Shown: in pieces, positions 55,874 to 64,000 of the stretch | How the letters are laid out: each line of letters starts with the position of its first letter | How positions within the stretch are numbered: position 1 is the stretch's first letter | Source: Marinobacter fonticola | GTDB lineage: Bacteria; Pseudomonadota; Gammaproteobacteria; Pseudomonadales; Oleiphilaceae | Assembly (NCBI RefSeq): GCF_008122265.1 | Contig: NZ_CP043042.1 | Location: forward strand, 1,488,001-1,552,000 | Direction of reading: 5' to 3' | Length of the DNA stretch: 64,000 nucleotides | Made by a program: the position numbers and the translations under genes | The notes under the pieces: model-generated | Seen by the model: only the letters and a program-made list of their open reading frames with translations | The model's database searches: none | Told to the model about the DNA's origin: nothing

Positions 55874-57859
55874 ATGACTAATCTGAAGACGCCATTTGTT
55901 CGGGCTCTGGTTCTGGCCTTGCTCCTTCCCCTGAGTATGGTCGTTCACAGTCAGGAGGGAACCTGGAAGCTGAACCTCAAAGATGCCGACATTCGCGCGT
56001 TTGTAACGCAGATTGCCGATATCACCGGATACAGCTTTGTGGTGGATCCGCGGGTGAAAGGTAAAGTCACGGTGCTTTCTTCGGCCCCGATGAATAAAGA
56101 CGAGATCTACGACCTGTTCCTGGCGGTACTACAGGTGCATGGCTTCACGGCAATCCCGGGCGAAGAGGTCATCAAGATTGTGCAGCAGGTGGACGCCAAG
56201 CAGTCCGCCGAATCCTTGGGGCGTTTCACGACGATTCCTTCCGAACAGTTGATAACCAAGGTCATCCAGGTCAACAACGCCAATGCGCTGGAGTTAGTGC
56301 CCATCCTGCGTCCGCTGGTCGCAAAATACGGTCACCTCGCCGGCGTGGCAGCCGCCAACGCTTTGATTATCAGCGACCATGCGTCCAATATCGACCGCAT
56401 CGAGGATATCGTCAGCGAGCTGGACAGCCCGTCGAAGTACGAAGTGGAAGTGATGCAGCTCGATGAAGCCTGGGTGGGCGACATGGTCCGTCTGTTGCAG
56501 GAACTGGCGCCTGCAGAACTGGGCAAATCTGCCAACGACGCGGCCAATAAGTACAGTGTCACAGCCGACGAGCGCAGCAACCGCCTGATCCTCCGCGGCG
56601 ACGAGAACTTCCGCGACAAGATGCGCGACCTGATCCGTAAGCTGGATCAGCCATCTGCATCGGGCGGCACCACGAAAGTCGTTCGTCTCAAGCATGCTGA
56701 CGCTAAATCTCTTGCCGAGCTACTCAAGGGCGTGATGGGCGAAGTCGCGCGTGAAAAGCAGCAAGGCCAGCAGGCCTCCGGTGGATCGAGCCCGTCCGGC
56801 GGGAACAGCGGGTTCGCCATTTTTGCAGACGAGGGATTGAATGCATTGGTTGTGCGTGGCGAGCCTTCGCTCATGCAGGAAGTGGACGCCATCGTCGACG
56901 CGCTGGATGTGCGTCGCGCGCAGGTCATGATCGAAGCGGCCATTGTCGAAATCAGCGACGAACTGGGTCAGGATTTAGGCGTCCAGTTTGCGCTTGGCGA
57001 TGAAGGCAGTGGCTCGACACCCATCGCGGGCTCTAATTTTGACAACGTCGGACGTAGTCTCGGAGCCGTTATCGGCGCTATCGCGACAGATGAGCTGATT
57101 ACGCCTGCAACTGGTGGGCTGTCTCTGGGGCTGGGTCAGCGTGATGAGGATGGTGTTACCTGGGGGGTGCTGATCCAGGCCCTGTCGAACTCCACGGCGG
57201 CGAACCTGCTGTCGACGCCGAGCATTATTACCCTGGACAACCAGGAGTCTGAAATCGTCGTGGGCCAGAATGTGCCGTTCGTAACCGGTCAAACCACTAA
57301 TACCAGCGCCGGCCTGAACAATCCGTTTACCACGATTGAGCGCCGCGATGTCGGTCTGACACTTAAAGTCACGCCGTCGATCAGCGAAGACCAACTGGTG
57401 AAGCTGACGGTTGAACAGACCACTGAATCCATCGCAGACAGCATCGACGCGGCCTCCGATATCGTCACCAACAAACGCGAGATCAAGACCACGGTACTGG
57501 CGGACAACGGCGAGACCATTGTTCTTGGCGGCCTGATTCGCGAGGACTACCGTGTTCAGAAGAGCAAGGTACCGCTGCTGGGCGATATTCCCTATCTCGG
57601 GGCGCTATTCTCATCCGAGTCCGAAACCACGACCAAGCGCAATCTTCTGGTGTTCCTGCGACCGACGATCCTGTTGCACAAAAGCGATACTGTCGCGATT
57701 ACCGATGAGAAGTATCAAGGGCTGTGGGAGATCAATCTAGGTCTCAGTCGCAAGCTTGATAAAGACATTCCAGACGACGCGACACGTCCGCCTATCGAGC
57801 AGTTGTTCAATCGCAACCGCATGCTTCCCGATAACATGAAACAGAATCAGGTGGAATGA
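55874..57859 (+). CDS. gspD: Type II secretion system secretin GspD
   Basis: 661-aa outer-membrane channel. Signal peptide (ALVLALLLPLSMVVHSQ), then N0 (about 30-105; WKLNLKDADIRAFVTQIADITG), N1-N3 ring-forming domains to about 330, a Ser/Gly-rich loop in N3 (QASGGSSPSGGNSG), and the secretin barrel (about 345-600; TPSIITLDNQESEIVVGQNVPFV, VPLLGDIPYLGALFSS). Twelve to sixteen copies form the gate for folded exoproteins. The gspE-M genes are not in the window; here gspN-C-D stand alone. Confidence 0.96.
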   Translation: MTNLKTPFVRALVLALLLPLSMVVHSQEGTWKLNLKDADIRAFVTQIADITGYSFVVDPRVKGKVTVLSSAPMNKDEIYDLFLAVLQVHGFTAIPGEEVIKIVQQVDAKQSAESLGRFTTIPSEQLITKVIQVNNANALELVPILRPLVAKYGHLAGVAAANALIISDHASNIDRIEDIVSELDSPSKYEVEVMQLDEAWVGDMVRLLQELAPAELGKSANDAANKYSVTADERSNRLILRGDENFRDKMRDLIRKLDQPSASGGTTKVVRLKHADAKSLAELLKGVMGEVAREKQQGQQASGGSSPSGGNSGFAIFADEGLNALVVRGEPSLMQEVDAIVDALDVRRAQVMIEAAIVEISDELGQDLGVQFALGDEGSGSTPIAGSNFDNVGRSLGAVIGAIATDELITPATGGLSLGLGQRDEDGVTWGVLIQALSNSTAANLLSTPSIITLDNQESEIVVGQNVPFVTGQTTNTSAGLNNPFTTIERRDVGLTLKVTPSISEDQLVKLTVEQTTESIADSIDAASDIVTNKREIKTTVLADNGETIVLGGLIREDYRVQKSKVPLLGDIPYLGALFSSESETTTKRNLLVFLRPTILLHKSDTVAITDEKYQGLWEINLGLSRKLDKDIPDDATRPPIEQLFNRNRMLPDNMKQNQVE

Positions 57860-57862
57860 TCG

Positions 57863-57889
57863 AAATGGCCGGCAATTGCCGGCCATTTT
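57863..57889 (+). terminator. Palindromic terminator after gspD
   Basis: A perfect 26-bp palindrome (AAATGGCCGGCAA and its complement, 57863-57888) followed by TTTTC. It starts four bases after the gspD stop. Confidence 0.85.
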
Positions 57890-58365
57890 CTTTATAGGGT
57901 CAGGAACATTTGTGCGTCACGCAGAAGCAATCCTCGCAAGCGTTAATAACCGCTGGTTTGAGCAAGGGCGATAGTCCACGCCGACCCGTTGCGACAACGC
58001 CTGCTCAAGCGTCTGCTTGGGTCCAGTTTACGTAGTGCGGGTCTAGAGCGGGCAGCCGGGTGTTTTTCGCCCAGGGCGTCCAGAGTAGGGCAGAAACGCT
58101 CGATAAGCTCCGGCTGGAAGGCGAGTACGGCCCCGGCCGTGCTACTGCGTAAGGTCGCTTCACGCTCTTTATCGTCCATCGCGTGGAAGATCAGGCTGTA
58201 GGAGAACTGAATGGCACCAGGCCAACGATTGTGGTTGCGCCCTGGCCCTTGCTTTCCCGGGAACCGTGATAACGGCCGCGGTTGCCGCTACCCAGTAGGA
58301 ATTGGCCGATCTGGCCGAGCATCAAAATGCGGGCGGGTAGACATGTCCAAATCAGCGAAGCAGAT
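57890..58365 (-). pseudogene. Possible decayed coding region between gspD and the EAL gene
   Basis: About 475 bp with no intact gene. On the minus strand one frame reads, without a start codon, ...NRWPGAIQFSYSLIFHAMDD... and continues to a stop at 57943, while upstream sequence in another frame reads LGQIGQFLLGSGNRGRYHG. This looks like one reading frame broken by a frameshift and start loss, but I recognise no family; chance frames in GC-rich DNA remain possible. Confidence 0.25.
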
Positions 58366-60432
58366 TTAACGTTCGGTTGAATCCACGGTGATTTTATGGT
58401 GAAAGTCAGTCACAAAGCGTGCGAAATCATCGGGCTTGAGCGGTTTGCTGAAGTAGTAGCCCTGAGCGAGTTGGCAACCGCGATTGTGCAAGTAGAACTC
58501 CTGCTCTTCGGTTTCCACGCCCTCGGCGATGACATCGAGATTTAAACTCCTCCCCAGATCAATAATGGTATTGGCGATCCGGGTATCTTCTTCGTTAACG
58601 AGCAAGTCATGGATGAACTGCTTATCGATTTTCAGATGCTGTAACGGCAGTCGTTTGATGTAGGTTAGGGATGAATAGCCCGTGCCGAAATCGTCAACGG
58701 CAATGTTGATACCTTCGCTGCGTAGCCGGCTCAGTTTCTCTATCGCGCTATCCAGATTTTCCATGAAGCCGGTTTCGGTCACTTCCAGCTCTAGTCTGCC
58801 TGGCGGAATGGCGTGACGTTTCAGGGTGCTAAGAACCGTATCGACGATGTCGTCCTGACGTAGTTGAACGGCGGACAAATTGACGGCGATGCGGATCGGC
58901 ATACCTGCCTTTGTCCATTCGGCTGCCTGGGCACAGGCTTGGTCGAGCACCCAGAGGCCAATATCGACGATGGAGCCATTGAACTCGGCCAGCGGTATGA
59001 ACTGATCCGGTGGGACAAGACCGTGTTCCGGATGCTCCCAGCGTAACAAGGCCTCCGCACCGATGACCCGCCGGGTTTCAAGGTTAATCTGGGGTTGATA
59101 GACCAAGTGGAACTGATGGCTTGGCAGGGCGAGTTGGAGGTCTTTCTCCAGTTTCTTCCGGCTGCGTATTTCTTGGTCGACGCTGGCAACGTAAAACTGG
59201 AACTGATTGCGGCCGGCGGTCTTTGCCAATGTCATCGTCTGCTCCGCGCGTTGCAGCAGTTGTTCGCTGTGGTCGGCGTCAGCGGGATACAGCGCAATGC
59301 CAATGGTAGCTGTCACCGAAACAACGCGCCCAGCCAGGCTAATTGGCTGGGCAATTCTTTGCAGTAACCACTCCGAGGTAGCGGCACCCTGGTAGCCATC
59401 CCGGAGATGCCGGTCCACGACAACGAACTGATCGCTACCTAGCCGCGCGACGACCAGCGGACCATTGGGACCGTCGCCGTTGAGACGTTCAGCGACGGTC
59501 TGCAAGAGCTGGTCGCCCATATGGTAGCCGTGTTGCTCGTTGACGCCCTTGAAGTCGTCGATGCCGAAGCAGAAGACGGCCAAAGATTGATTGTTGCGTC
59601 GATGCTCGTCCAGGTAGCTGCCCAAGTTGGCCAGCAGGAGTTCGCGATTAGGCAGCCCGGTAAGCTTGTCGTAGCGGGATAAACGACTGACCCTTGCCTC
59701 TGTTTCGGCTTGCTTTTCCAGGTTCTCGGTGATTGCCATCAGCAAGTTGTTGGTGGCGTTGACCCATAGGCCAAGTTCGTCTTTGTGATGGCCTTTGGGT
59801 GGCTCCAGCAAGGTGTGGCCCGGGTTGTCCGGGTTTACCCGGGACAGCGATTTGATGATTCGAAACAATGGGCGTGTCAGCAGGATATGGAAAACGCAGA
59901 ACAGCACCATGGCCAACACCACGGCCCGGGCGATGCCCGAGAGAAAGGTCAGGGTGGCGCGTTCGAGCCATGAGGCGGCGGTATAAGAGGTATCGTAGTT
60001 GACGTCGAGATAGCCGTAGATCGTCGGATCGTTACCGCCCCGGGATAGCGGCGTACGGTAGCTGCGCTCGGGGAGGAAAATCGGGTCGGTCAAAGGTCGG
60101 TAATCGGCGGGCAGCAAGGGGCGCTGGCGGCGGGCTAGGGGTTCGCCATCCGGATGTGTAATGCTGGCCATGCGCACGGCCTGCTGTTGGAATAGTCCAT
60201 CCACGACCTGCTGGGCAAGTTCTTCATCGATGCTGTAAACCGCTTGGCTGGCGGCCTCGCGCACCAGGGCCAGGCTCTGGTTGGCCTGCTGATCAAGCTC
60301 ATCTGAAACCCGCCAGGCATCGATGAACGCCTGAGCCGTGCTAAGCAGAATACCGCTTAGTAACGCAATGAGCAGAACCCAGCGTAATATCCTGTAGCCC
60401 AGTCGATGTTCGAACTGAAACTCTTTATCCAT
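58366..60432 (-). CDS. Membrane EAL phosphodiesterase with degenerate GGDEF
   Basis: 688-aa inner-membrane protein. Helices at about 14-36 and 161-190 flank a periplasmic sensor region of about 125 residues, followed by a HAMP-like linker. The GGDEF domain carries GSDQF at 332-336 and lacks the catalytic residues. The EAL domain is intact (EAL at 460-462, ELEVTETGFMEN, DDFGTGYSSLTYIKRL, EGVETEEQ). It should hydrolyse c-di-GMP, perhaps with the dead GGDEF sensing GTP as in CC3396-type enzymes. Transcribed away from the terminator at 60766. Confidence 0.92.
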   Translation of the reverse strand: MDKEFQFEHRLGYRILRWVLLIALLSGILLSTAQAFIDAWRVSDELDQQANQSLALVREAASQAVYSIDEELAQQVVDGLFQQQAVRMASITHPDGEPLARRQRPLLPADYRPLTDPIFLPERSYRTPLSRGGNDPTIYGYLDVNYDTSYTAASWLERATLTFLSGIARAVVLAMVLFCVFHILLTRPLFRIIKSLSRVNPDNPGHTLLEPPKGHHKDELGLWVNATNNLLMAITENLEKQAETEARVSRLSRYDKLTGLPNRELLLANLGSYLDEHRRNNQSLAVFCFGIDDFKGVNEQHGYHMGDQLLQTVAERLNGDGPNGPLVVARLGSDQFVVVDRHLRDGYQGAATSEWLLQRIAQPISLAGRVVSVTATIGIALYPADADHSEQLLQRAEQTMTLAKTAGRNQFQFYVASVDQEIRSRKKLEKDLQLALPSHQFHLVYQPQINLETRRVIGAEALLRWEHPEHGLVPPDQFIPLAEFNGSIVDIGLWVLDQACAQAAEWTKAGMPIRIAVNLSAVQLRQDDIVDTVLSTLKRHAIPPGRLELEVTETGFMENLDSAIEKLSRLRSEGINIAVDDFGTGYSSLTYIKRLPLQHLKIDKQFIHDLLVNEEDTRIANTIIDLGRSLNLDVIAEGVETEEQEFYLHNRGCQLAQGYYFSKPLKPDDFARFVTDFHHKITVDSTER

Positions 60433-60488
60433 TGATTCAGCGCTTAGGGAATCGGCTGGAACGACATCGCCCTCCGATTCCTCCGGTT

Positions 60489-60767
60489 ATGATTTCACCG
60501 GCATCCTTTTCGCTGCAGCCGGTCCTCGATGAGGTTGCCGTGGACAGCGCAAACTCTGTCCACACATCCTCGGACAGGTTACGCCGGTTGCAGATCGCCG
60601 TTGTTGGTTTTTTGTTTTATTGTGATGTTTGGTTGTACGGTGCGACTCCTCATGCCGAGGACATAGTCAGCTCGATAGAGGGTAGGGTGCGACCGGTCGC
60701 GTCCGTATCATGTCCAGTAACCGGACAGAGCGCAGGGTTCACTGCAGGTGGGTCAAGCTTTCAATAA
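60489..60767 (+). pseudogene. Short ORF with signal-like helix, possibly a truncated cytochrome leader
   Basis: 92-aa frame with a hydrophobic segment (LQIAVVGFLFYCDVWLYGA) followed by AEDIVSSIEGRVRPVASVS, which resembles the leader found before haem motifs in some c-type cytochromes (an E-x-I-x-x-R-I-x-P-V-G-x-V pattern). No CxxCH follows and the frame ends at a terminator. There is no good ribosome site. Most likely a 3'-truncated remnant or a spurious frame. Confidence 0.3.
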
Positions 60768-60798
60768 AAAATGCCCGCTCGGGGAGCGGGCATTTTTT
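60766..60798. terminator. Bidirectional terminator before sodB
   Basis: AAAAAATGCCCGCTC (60766-60780), loop GGG, GAGCGGGCATTTTTT (60784-60798). On the minus strand it ends the sodB transcript. Confidence 0.92.
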
Positions 60799-60837
60799 TC
60801 TTCGCACGGGACTGGATCTCAGTCCGGACGAGGCGAT

Positions 60838-61422
60838 TTAGCCAGCCAGGTTCTCGTTGACGAAGTCCCAGTTGACCAGATTCCAGAACGCCTCAAGGTA
60901 GTTCGGACGGGAATTGCGATAGTCGATGTAGTAGGCGTGCTCCCACACATCAACCGTCAGTACGGGCTTATCCGCGGTTGTTAGCGGCGTGCCGGCATCG
61001 TCGGTGTTGACGATGGCTACGCTGCCGTCCGACTTCTTGACCAGCCAGGTCCAGCCGGAACCGAAGTTGTTGGCTGCCTTATCGTTGAACTGCTTCTTGA
61101 ACTCGTCGAACGAGCCAAAGGCCTTGTTGATGGCATCGGCTGCTTCACCGGTAGGTTCGCCACCACCGTTCGGGGCCAGGCAGTTCCAATAAAAGGTGTG
61201 GTTCCAGACTTGAGCTGCGTTGTTGAACAGCGGACCTGCACTCGCACTCTTGATGATCTCTTCAAGAGACTTCTCTGCGTCGGCGGTACCGTCAACCAGC
61301 CCATTGAGCTTGGTGACGTAAGTGTTGTGGTGCTTACCGTAATGGTATTCCAGGGTTTCCTGTGAGATGTGCGGTTCAAGTGCGTTCTTTTCGTAAGGCA
61401 GTGCAGGAAGTTCAAATGCCAT
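60838..61422 (-). CDS. sodB: Iron superoxide dismutase
   Basis: 194-aa cytoplasmic enzyme converting superoxide to hydrogen peroxide and oxygen. Metal ligands are His27 (EYHYGKHH), His75 (AAQVWNHTFYW), and the Asp and His of VDVWEHAYY. The Gln71 in AAQVWNH and the NNFGSGWTWLV context indicate the iron rather than manganese type. Monocistronic, with GAGGGAGACC before the ATG. Confidence 0.97.
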   Translation of the reverse strand: MAFELPALPYEKNALEPHISQETLEYHYGKHHNTYVTKLNGLVDGTADAEKSLEEIIKSASAGPLFNNAAQVWNHTFYWNCLAPNGGGEPTGEAADAINKAFGSFDEFKKQFNDKAANNFGSGWTWLVKKSDGSVAIVNTDDAGTPLTTADKPVLTVDVWEHAYYIDYRNSRPNYLEAFWNLVNWDFVNENLAG

Positions 61423-61674
61423 TGGAAGGTCTCCCTCTTCGTTCTCTCAACAGTATTTATGATGATGTGAACAGCTCAACAACATACCTAGAAAACTGAA
61501 TCGCCGTTCCGTTTCGCGATCTTAGGTATGCAAAGCTTAACACCCGGTATGGGGCGATTCCACGACGTAACAGTTTGGGGCAACAGAATTTTTTTCAAGG
61601 GCCGACGCACGCCGACCCCAATAAATTGATTGCCCGGGTCAACTAACCAGAGAGTGCGCTTGTGTTAAGAGTCA

Positions 61675-62790
61675 CTAACGTCGGGTGAGCGAGCAGTCCA
61701 GCTCCGGCGCTCCCGGCAGGAAGCATGCGCAGTTTCTGACGCGCCAGACGAGCTCCTCGTAACTGTCGGCCACGATATTAACGTGCCCCAGCTTGCGGCC
61801 GGGCCGCTCAAGCTTGTCGTAAAGATGGACGTGTGCATAAGGTAAGCGAAGGATGTCCTTGATGGAGCCTTGCTCGCCAATAATGTTGACCATACAGCTC
61901 ACGCCGCGAGGGCTGACATTGCCGAGAGGCATGCCGGTAATGGCCCGGACGTGGTTCTCGAACTGGCTGGTCTGGGCACCGTCCATGCTCCAGTGGCCAG
62001 AGTTATGGACCCGCGGAGCCATTTCATTCGCAACCAATGCGTCGTCCGTCTCGAAAAGTTCCAGTGCCAGCACGCCTACGTAATCCAATTCGTTGAGTAG
62101 CGTGCGGACATAGTGCTCGGCACTTTCCTGAATCTCCGGCCGAAGTCCGGGGGCCGGGGCAATGGAATAGCGCAAGATACCGTCTCTGTGGACGTTCTCT
62201 GCCATGGGATAGATGGCTACCTCGCCATCCTCGCCGCGAGCCGCAATAACCGAGACTTCGCGGTTGAAGTCGACGAACTTTTCGACAATCAGTTTTTCGT
62301 GGCCAATGGCTGCCCAGGCGTGATCGGCCTCTTCCGGCGAACGTAGCACGGCCTGGCCTTTACCGTCGTAGCCCTCGGTGTTCGACTTCGCAACCACGGG
62401 GCAGCCCAGTTCATCGGCTGCCTTGCGCAGGTTGGCTGCGCTCTCGGCAATGCGCCATTCCGGTGTGGGTATGCCCAGGCTGCCGAACAAGGTCTTTTCC
62501 GCCTCTCGGTTCTGGCACACTTGCAGGGCTCGAGGCGAGGGATAGACCGTCTTCTCTCGGGCTATGATTTCGGCGACTTCGACCGGTAGGTGCTCGAATT
62601 CATAGGTGACCCGGTCGACCCGAGCGAGGAAATCTTTCAGGTACTCGTGGTTACGGTCGATAATGACTTCGCCCAAGCCAACGCTGGGGCTGCCCGAAAG
62701 ATCGTAGAATACAAACTGATTAGCCAGAGGATAGCCGGCGAGGGCGAGCATGCGTCCAAGTTGTCCGGCTCCTAGAACACCAATGCGCAT
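61675..62790 (-). CDS. purK: N5-carboxyaminoimidazole ribonucleotide synthase
   Basis: 371-aa ATP-grasp enzyme making N5-CAIR from AIR, bicarbonate and ATP in purine synthesis. MRIGVLGAGQLGRMLALAGYPL, the ATP-lysine GCPVVAKSNTEGYDGKGQ, and the end motif NEMAPRVHNSGHWSMDGAQTSQFENH are all present. It follows purE by 56 bp in the usual purEK order. Confidence 0.96.
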   Translation of the reverse strand: MRIGVLGAGQLGRMLALAGYPLANQFVFYDLSGSPSVGLGEVIIDRNHEYLKDFLARVDRVTYEFEHLPVEVAEIIAREKTVYPSPRALQVCQNREAEKTLFGSLGIPTPEWRIAESAANLRKAADELGCPVVAKSNTEGYDGKGQAVLRSPEEADHAWAAIGHEKLIVEKFVDFNREVSVIAARGEDGEVAIYPMAENVHRDGILRYSIAPAPGLRPEIQESAEHYVRTLLNELDYVGVLALELFETDDALVANEMAPRVHNSGHWSMDGAQTSQFENHVRAITGMPLGNVSPRGVSCMVNIIGEQGSIKDILRLPYAHVHLYDKLERPGRKLGHVNIVADSYEELVWRVRNCACFLPGAPELDCSLTRR

Positions 62791-62846
62791 TGGTTACTCC
62801 GTTGATGTTCGAATTGCTGCAACGTTCAGAATAGCGGGGGCCCGAA

Positions 62847-63338
62847 TTACTCGGCCCGCGGGTCCGGGTTGTCCAGGACGGCCTGGGTCTGGTCGTTACG
62901 GAACTGCTCCACCGCGTCGCGAATGTTTGCATTATTAAGCCCGAGAATCTGGGCTGCAAGCAGTCCGGCGTTGGTCGCGCCGGCATTGCCGATGGCCAGG
63001 GTGCCGACGGCAACGCCGCCAGGCATTTGGGCAATTGAAAGCAGTGAATCCAAACCGTTGAGCGCTTTCGATTGGACAGGCACCCCCAGCACCGGAAGCG
63101 CCGTTTGGGATGCGATCATACCTGGCAGGTGAGCCGCGCCGCCGGCGCCGGCAATAATAACCTGAATGCCGCGGCCAGAGGCGCCACGGGCGTATTCGAA
63201 AAGCAAGTCAGGCGTGCGGTGGGCCGAAACAACCTGGGTTTCATAGGCGACGCCCAGCTTTTCCAGCATGTTGGCGGCATGCTCCATTGTCGGCCAATCC
63301 GACTTGGAGCCCATGATGAGACCAACTTGCGGCTGCAT
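62847..63338 (-). CDS. purE: N5-CAIR mutase
   Basis: 163-aa class I PurE, moving the carboxyl group of N5-CAIR to C4. [18 protein letters not shown] and [13 protein letters not shown] with the catalytic His are intact, as is the [12 protein letters not shown] segment. ATG 63338 is preferred; the frame extends to a TTG at 63344 whose spacing from AGGA is very short. No clear PurR box is visible upstream. Confidence 0.95.
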   Translation of the reverse strand: MQPQVGLIMGSKSDWPTMEHAANMLEKLGVAYETQVVSAHRTPDLLFEYARGASGRGIQVIIAGAGGAAHLPGMIASQTALPVLGVPVQSKALNGLDSLLSIAQMPGGVAVGTLAIGNAGATNAGLLAAQILGLNNANIRDAVEQFRNDQTQAVLDNPDPRAE

Positions 63339-63559
63339 AAGCAAGGTCCTGGTATGTTAAAAAGAAAGCCGAGCATTGTAGGCACTGCCTGTTTGCCATG
63401 CAAATATTGTCGAGGATGCCGCACAACGGTTGCTGTCACTGCGCCATGCCGTTTGTCGCCAGGATTAAAGTGCAGGCATTCAATAATTTTGGCGTGACCG
63501 ATTGCGAATCGATAAGATCGATACCGAACAGATTTCACCATATTGATTTGGGGTAAACC

Positions 63560-64000
63560 ATGGAACCGATACGTCCTGAGCGGGATGAAGTAAGGACATC
63601 GACAAAAGCCGCGGGTGCCGGTAACGACAAACCACCCAGAAATACGGCTAAGCAGGATGTGATCCGTGACAAGGGATCGAGTAACGGTTCGGGTGGTATT
63701 ACGGCGTTTTTGGCCATTCTACTCATTCTCTCGATAGTCGCCGGAGGCTGGGGCTGGTATTCCCAGGGACAGCGTATCGACCAGATGTCCGAGCGCTTGC
63801 AGGAAGCAGACTACTGGGCTCGCCAGAGCAAGTTGGCGCTCGCACGTTTTGAGGGTCAGCTTAGTGAAACCGGCGAGACGCTGCAGGAAAAGGGGTCCGA
63901 TCTCTCGGGGGAGATTGCCAAGCTGAATAAGCGCACCGAGACAGCGGATAGCGAGATTCGCAAGCTGTGGGCCGTGGCGAATGAGCGCAACAAAGAGGCG
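63560..64000 (+). CDS. Membrane-anchored coiled-coil protein (3'-truncated by window)
   Basis: The frame from ATG 63560 (MEPIRPERDEVRTSTKAAG) is open to the window end (147 codons). A charged N-terminal tail of about 45 residues precedes one membrane helix (ITAFLAILLILSIVAGGWGW). The rest is predicted periplasmic coiled coil (IDQMSERLQEADYWARQSKL and on). This is a bitopic envelope protein; the family cannot be named from this part. It is divergent from purEK. Confidence 0.75.
   Translation, partial: MEPIRPERDEVRTSTKAAGAGNDKPPRNTAKQDVIRDKGSSNGSGGITAFLAILLILSIVAGGWGWYSQGQRIDQMSERLQEADYWARQSKLALARFEGQLSETGETLQEKGSDLSGEIAKLNKRTETADSEIRKLWAVANERNKEA

Overview
The window is chromosomal DNA of a moderately GC-rich marine-type gammaproteobacterium. 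Gene order and protein sequence point to the Marinobacter/Pseudomonas-Oceanospirillales neighbourhood. The evidence is a thrS-infC-rpmI-rplT-pheS-pheT-ihfA-merR block followed by tRNA-Pro, a TAXI/4TM-12TM TRAP transporter, a BCCT osmolyte carrier, groESL next to gspN-C-D, and sodB near purEK. The genus is inference; no 16S rRNA is present.

Layout: 1-3.6 kb holds a TRAP uptake system (receptor cut by the window edge, fused permease) with a stem-loop between the two genes. 3.6-4.4 kb holds an orphan ParA-like ATPase. 4.4-12.2 kb is the translation block, with a tRNA-Thr anticodon-like hairpin in the thrS leader, an ATT-initiated infC and tRNA-Pro(GGG). 12.2-19.9 kb is a signalling pair: a soluble hybrid histidine kinase with a tandem HAMP array (exact 276-bp period), then a REC-PAS-GGDEF-EAL protein. 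20.1-26.9 kb is a GltR/GtrS two-component system with a gtsABCD-type sugar ABC transporter and two families of direct repeats in front of gtsA. 27.0-30.3 kb is an uncharacterised two-gene unit: an ATP-grasp ligase and a 677-residue protein in which I see a papain-like Gln-Cys-His-Asn arrangement. This is my best candidate for an undescribed system. 30.3-33.9 kb is thiBPQ under a TPP riboswitch.

34.2-39.3 kb carries a BCCT transporter and a three-gene operon (retropepsin-like lipoprotein, inactive-transglutaminase/7TM protein, RimK-like ATP-grasp ligase), a second ligase-plus-peptidase-fold system. 39.4-46.2 kb holds rmuC, small hypothetical genes, and an alpha-methylacyl-CoA racemase-like gene between two AraC regulators. 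46.2-47.0 kb is an accessory patch: a minus-strand terminator, a 32-bp tandem repeat, and a 270-bp MITE-like element with 35-bp terminal inverted repeats whose end supplies the stop codon of the next gene. 47-51.8 kb holds a response regulator with a dead GGDEF domain, yajQ, an AmpG-like carrier, an alkyltransferase-like protein, an SDR and fxsA. 51.8-54 kb is groESL with a sigma-32-type promoter. 54.1-57.9 kb is gspN-gspC-gspD. 58-64 kb is a membrane EAL phosphodiesterase, sodB, purE-purK and a membrane coiled-coil protein cut by the window end.

Themes: cyclic-di-GMP signalling recurs (one protein with both GGDEF and EAL motifs intact, one EAL protein with a dead GGDEF, one dead GGDEF response regulator, YajQ). 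Three ABC/TRAP uptake systems are present, two with a stem-loop between receptor and permease genes. Two separate ATP-grasp loci sit beside peptidase-fold proteins. All calls come from reading the sequence; no database search was run.
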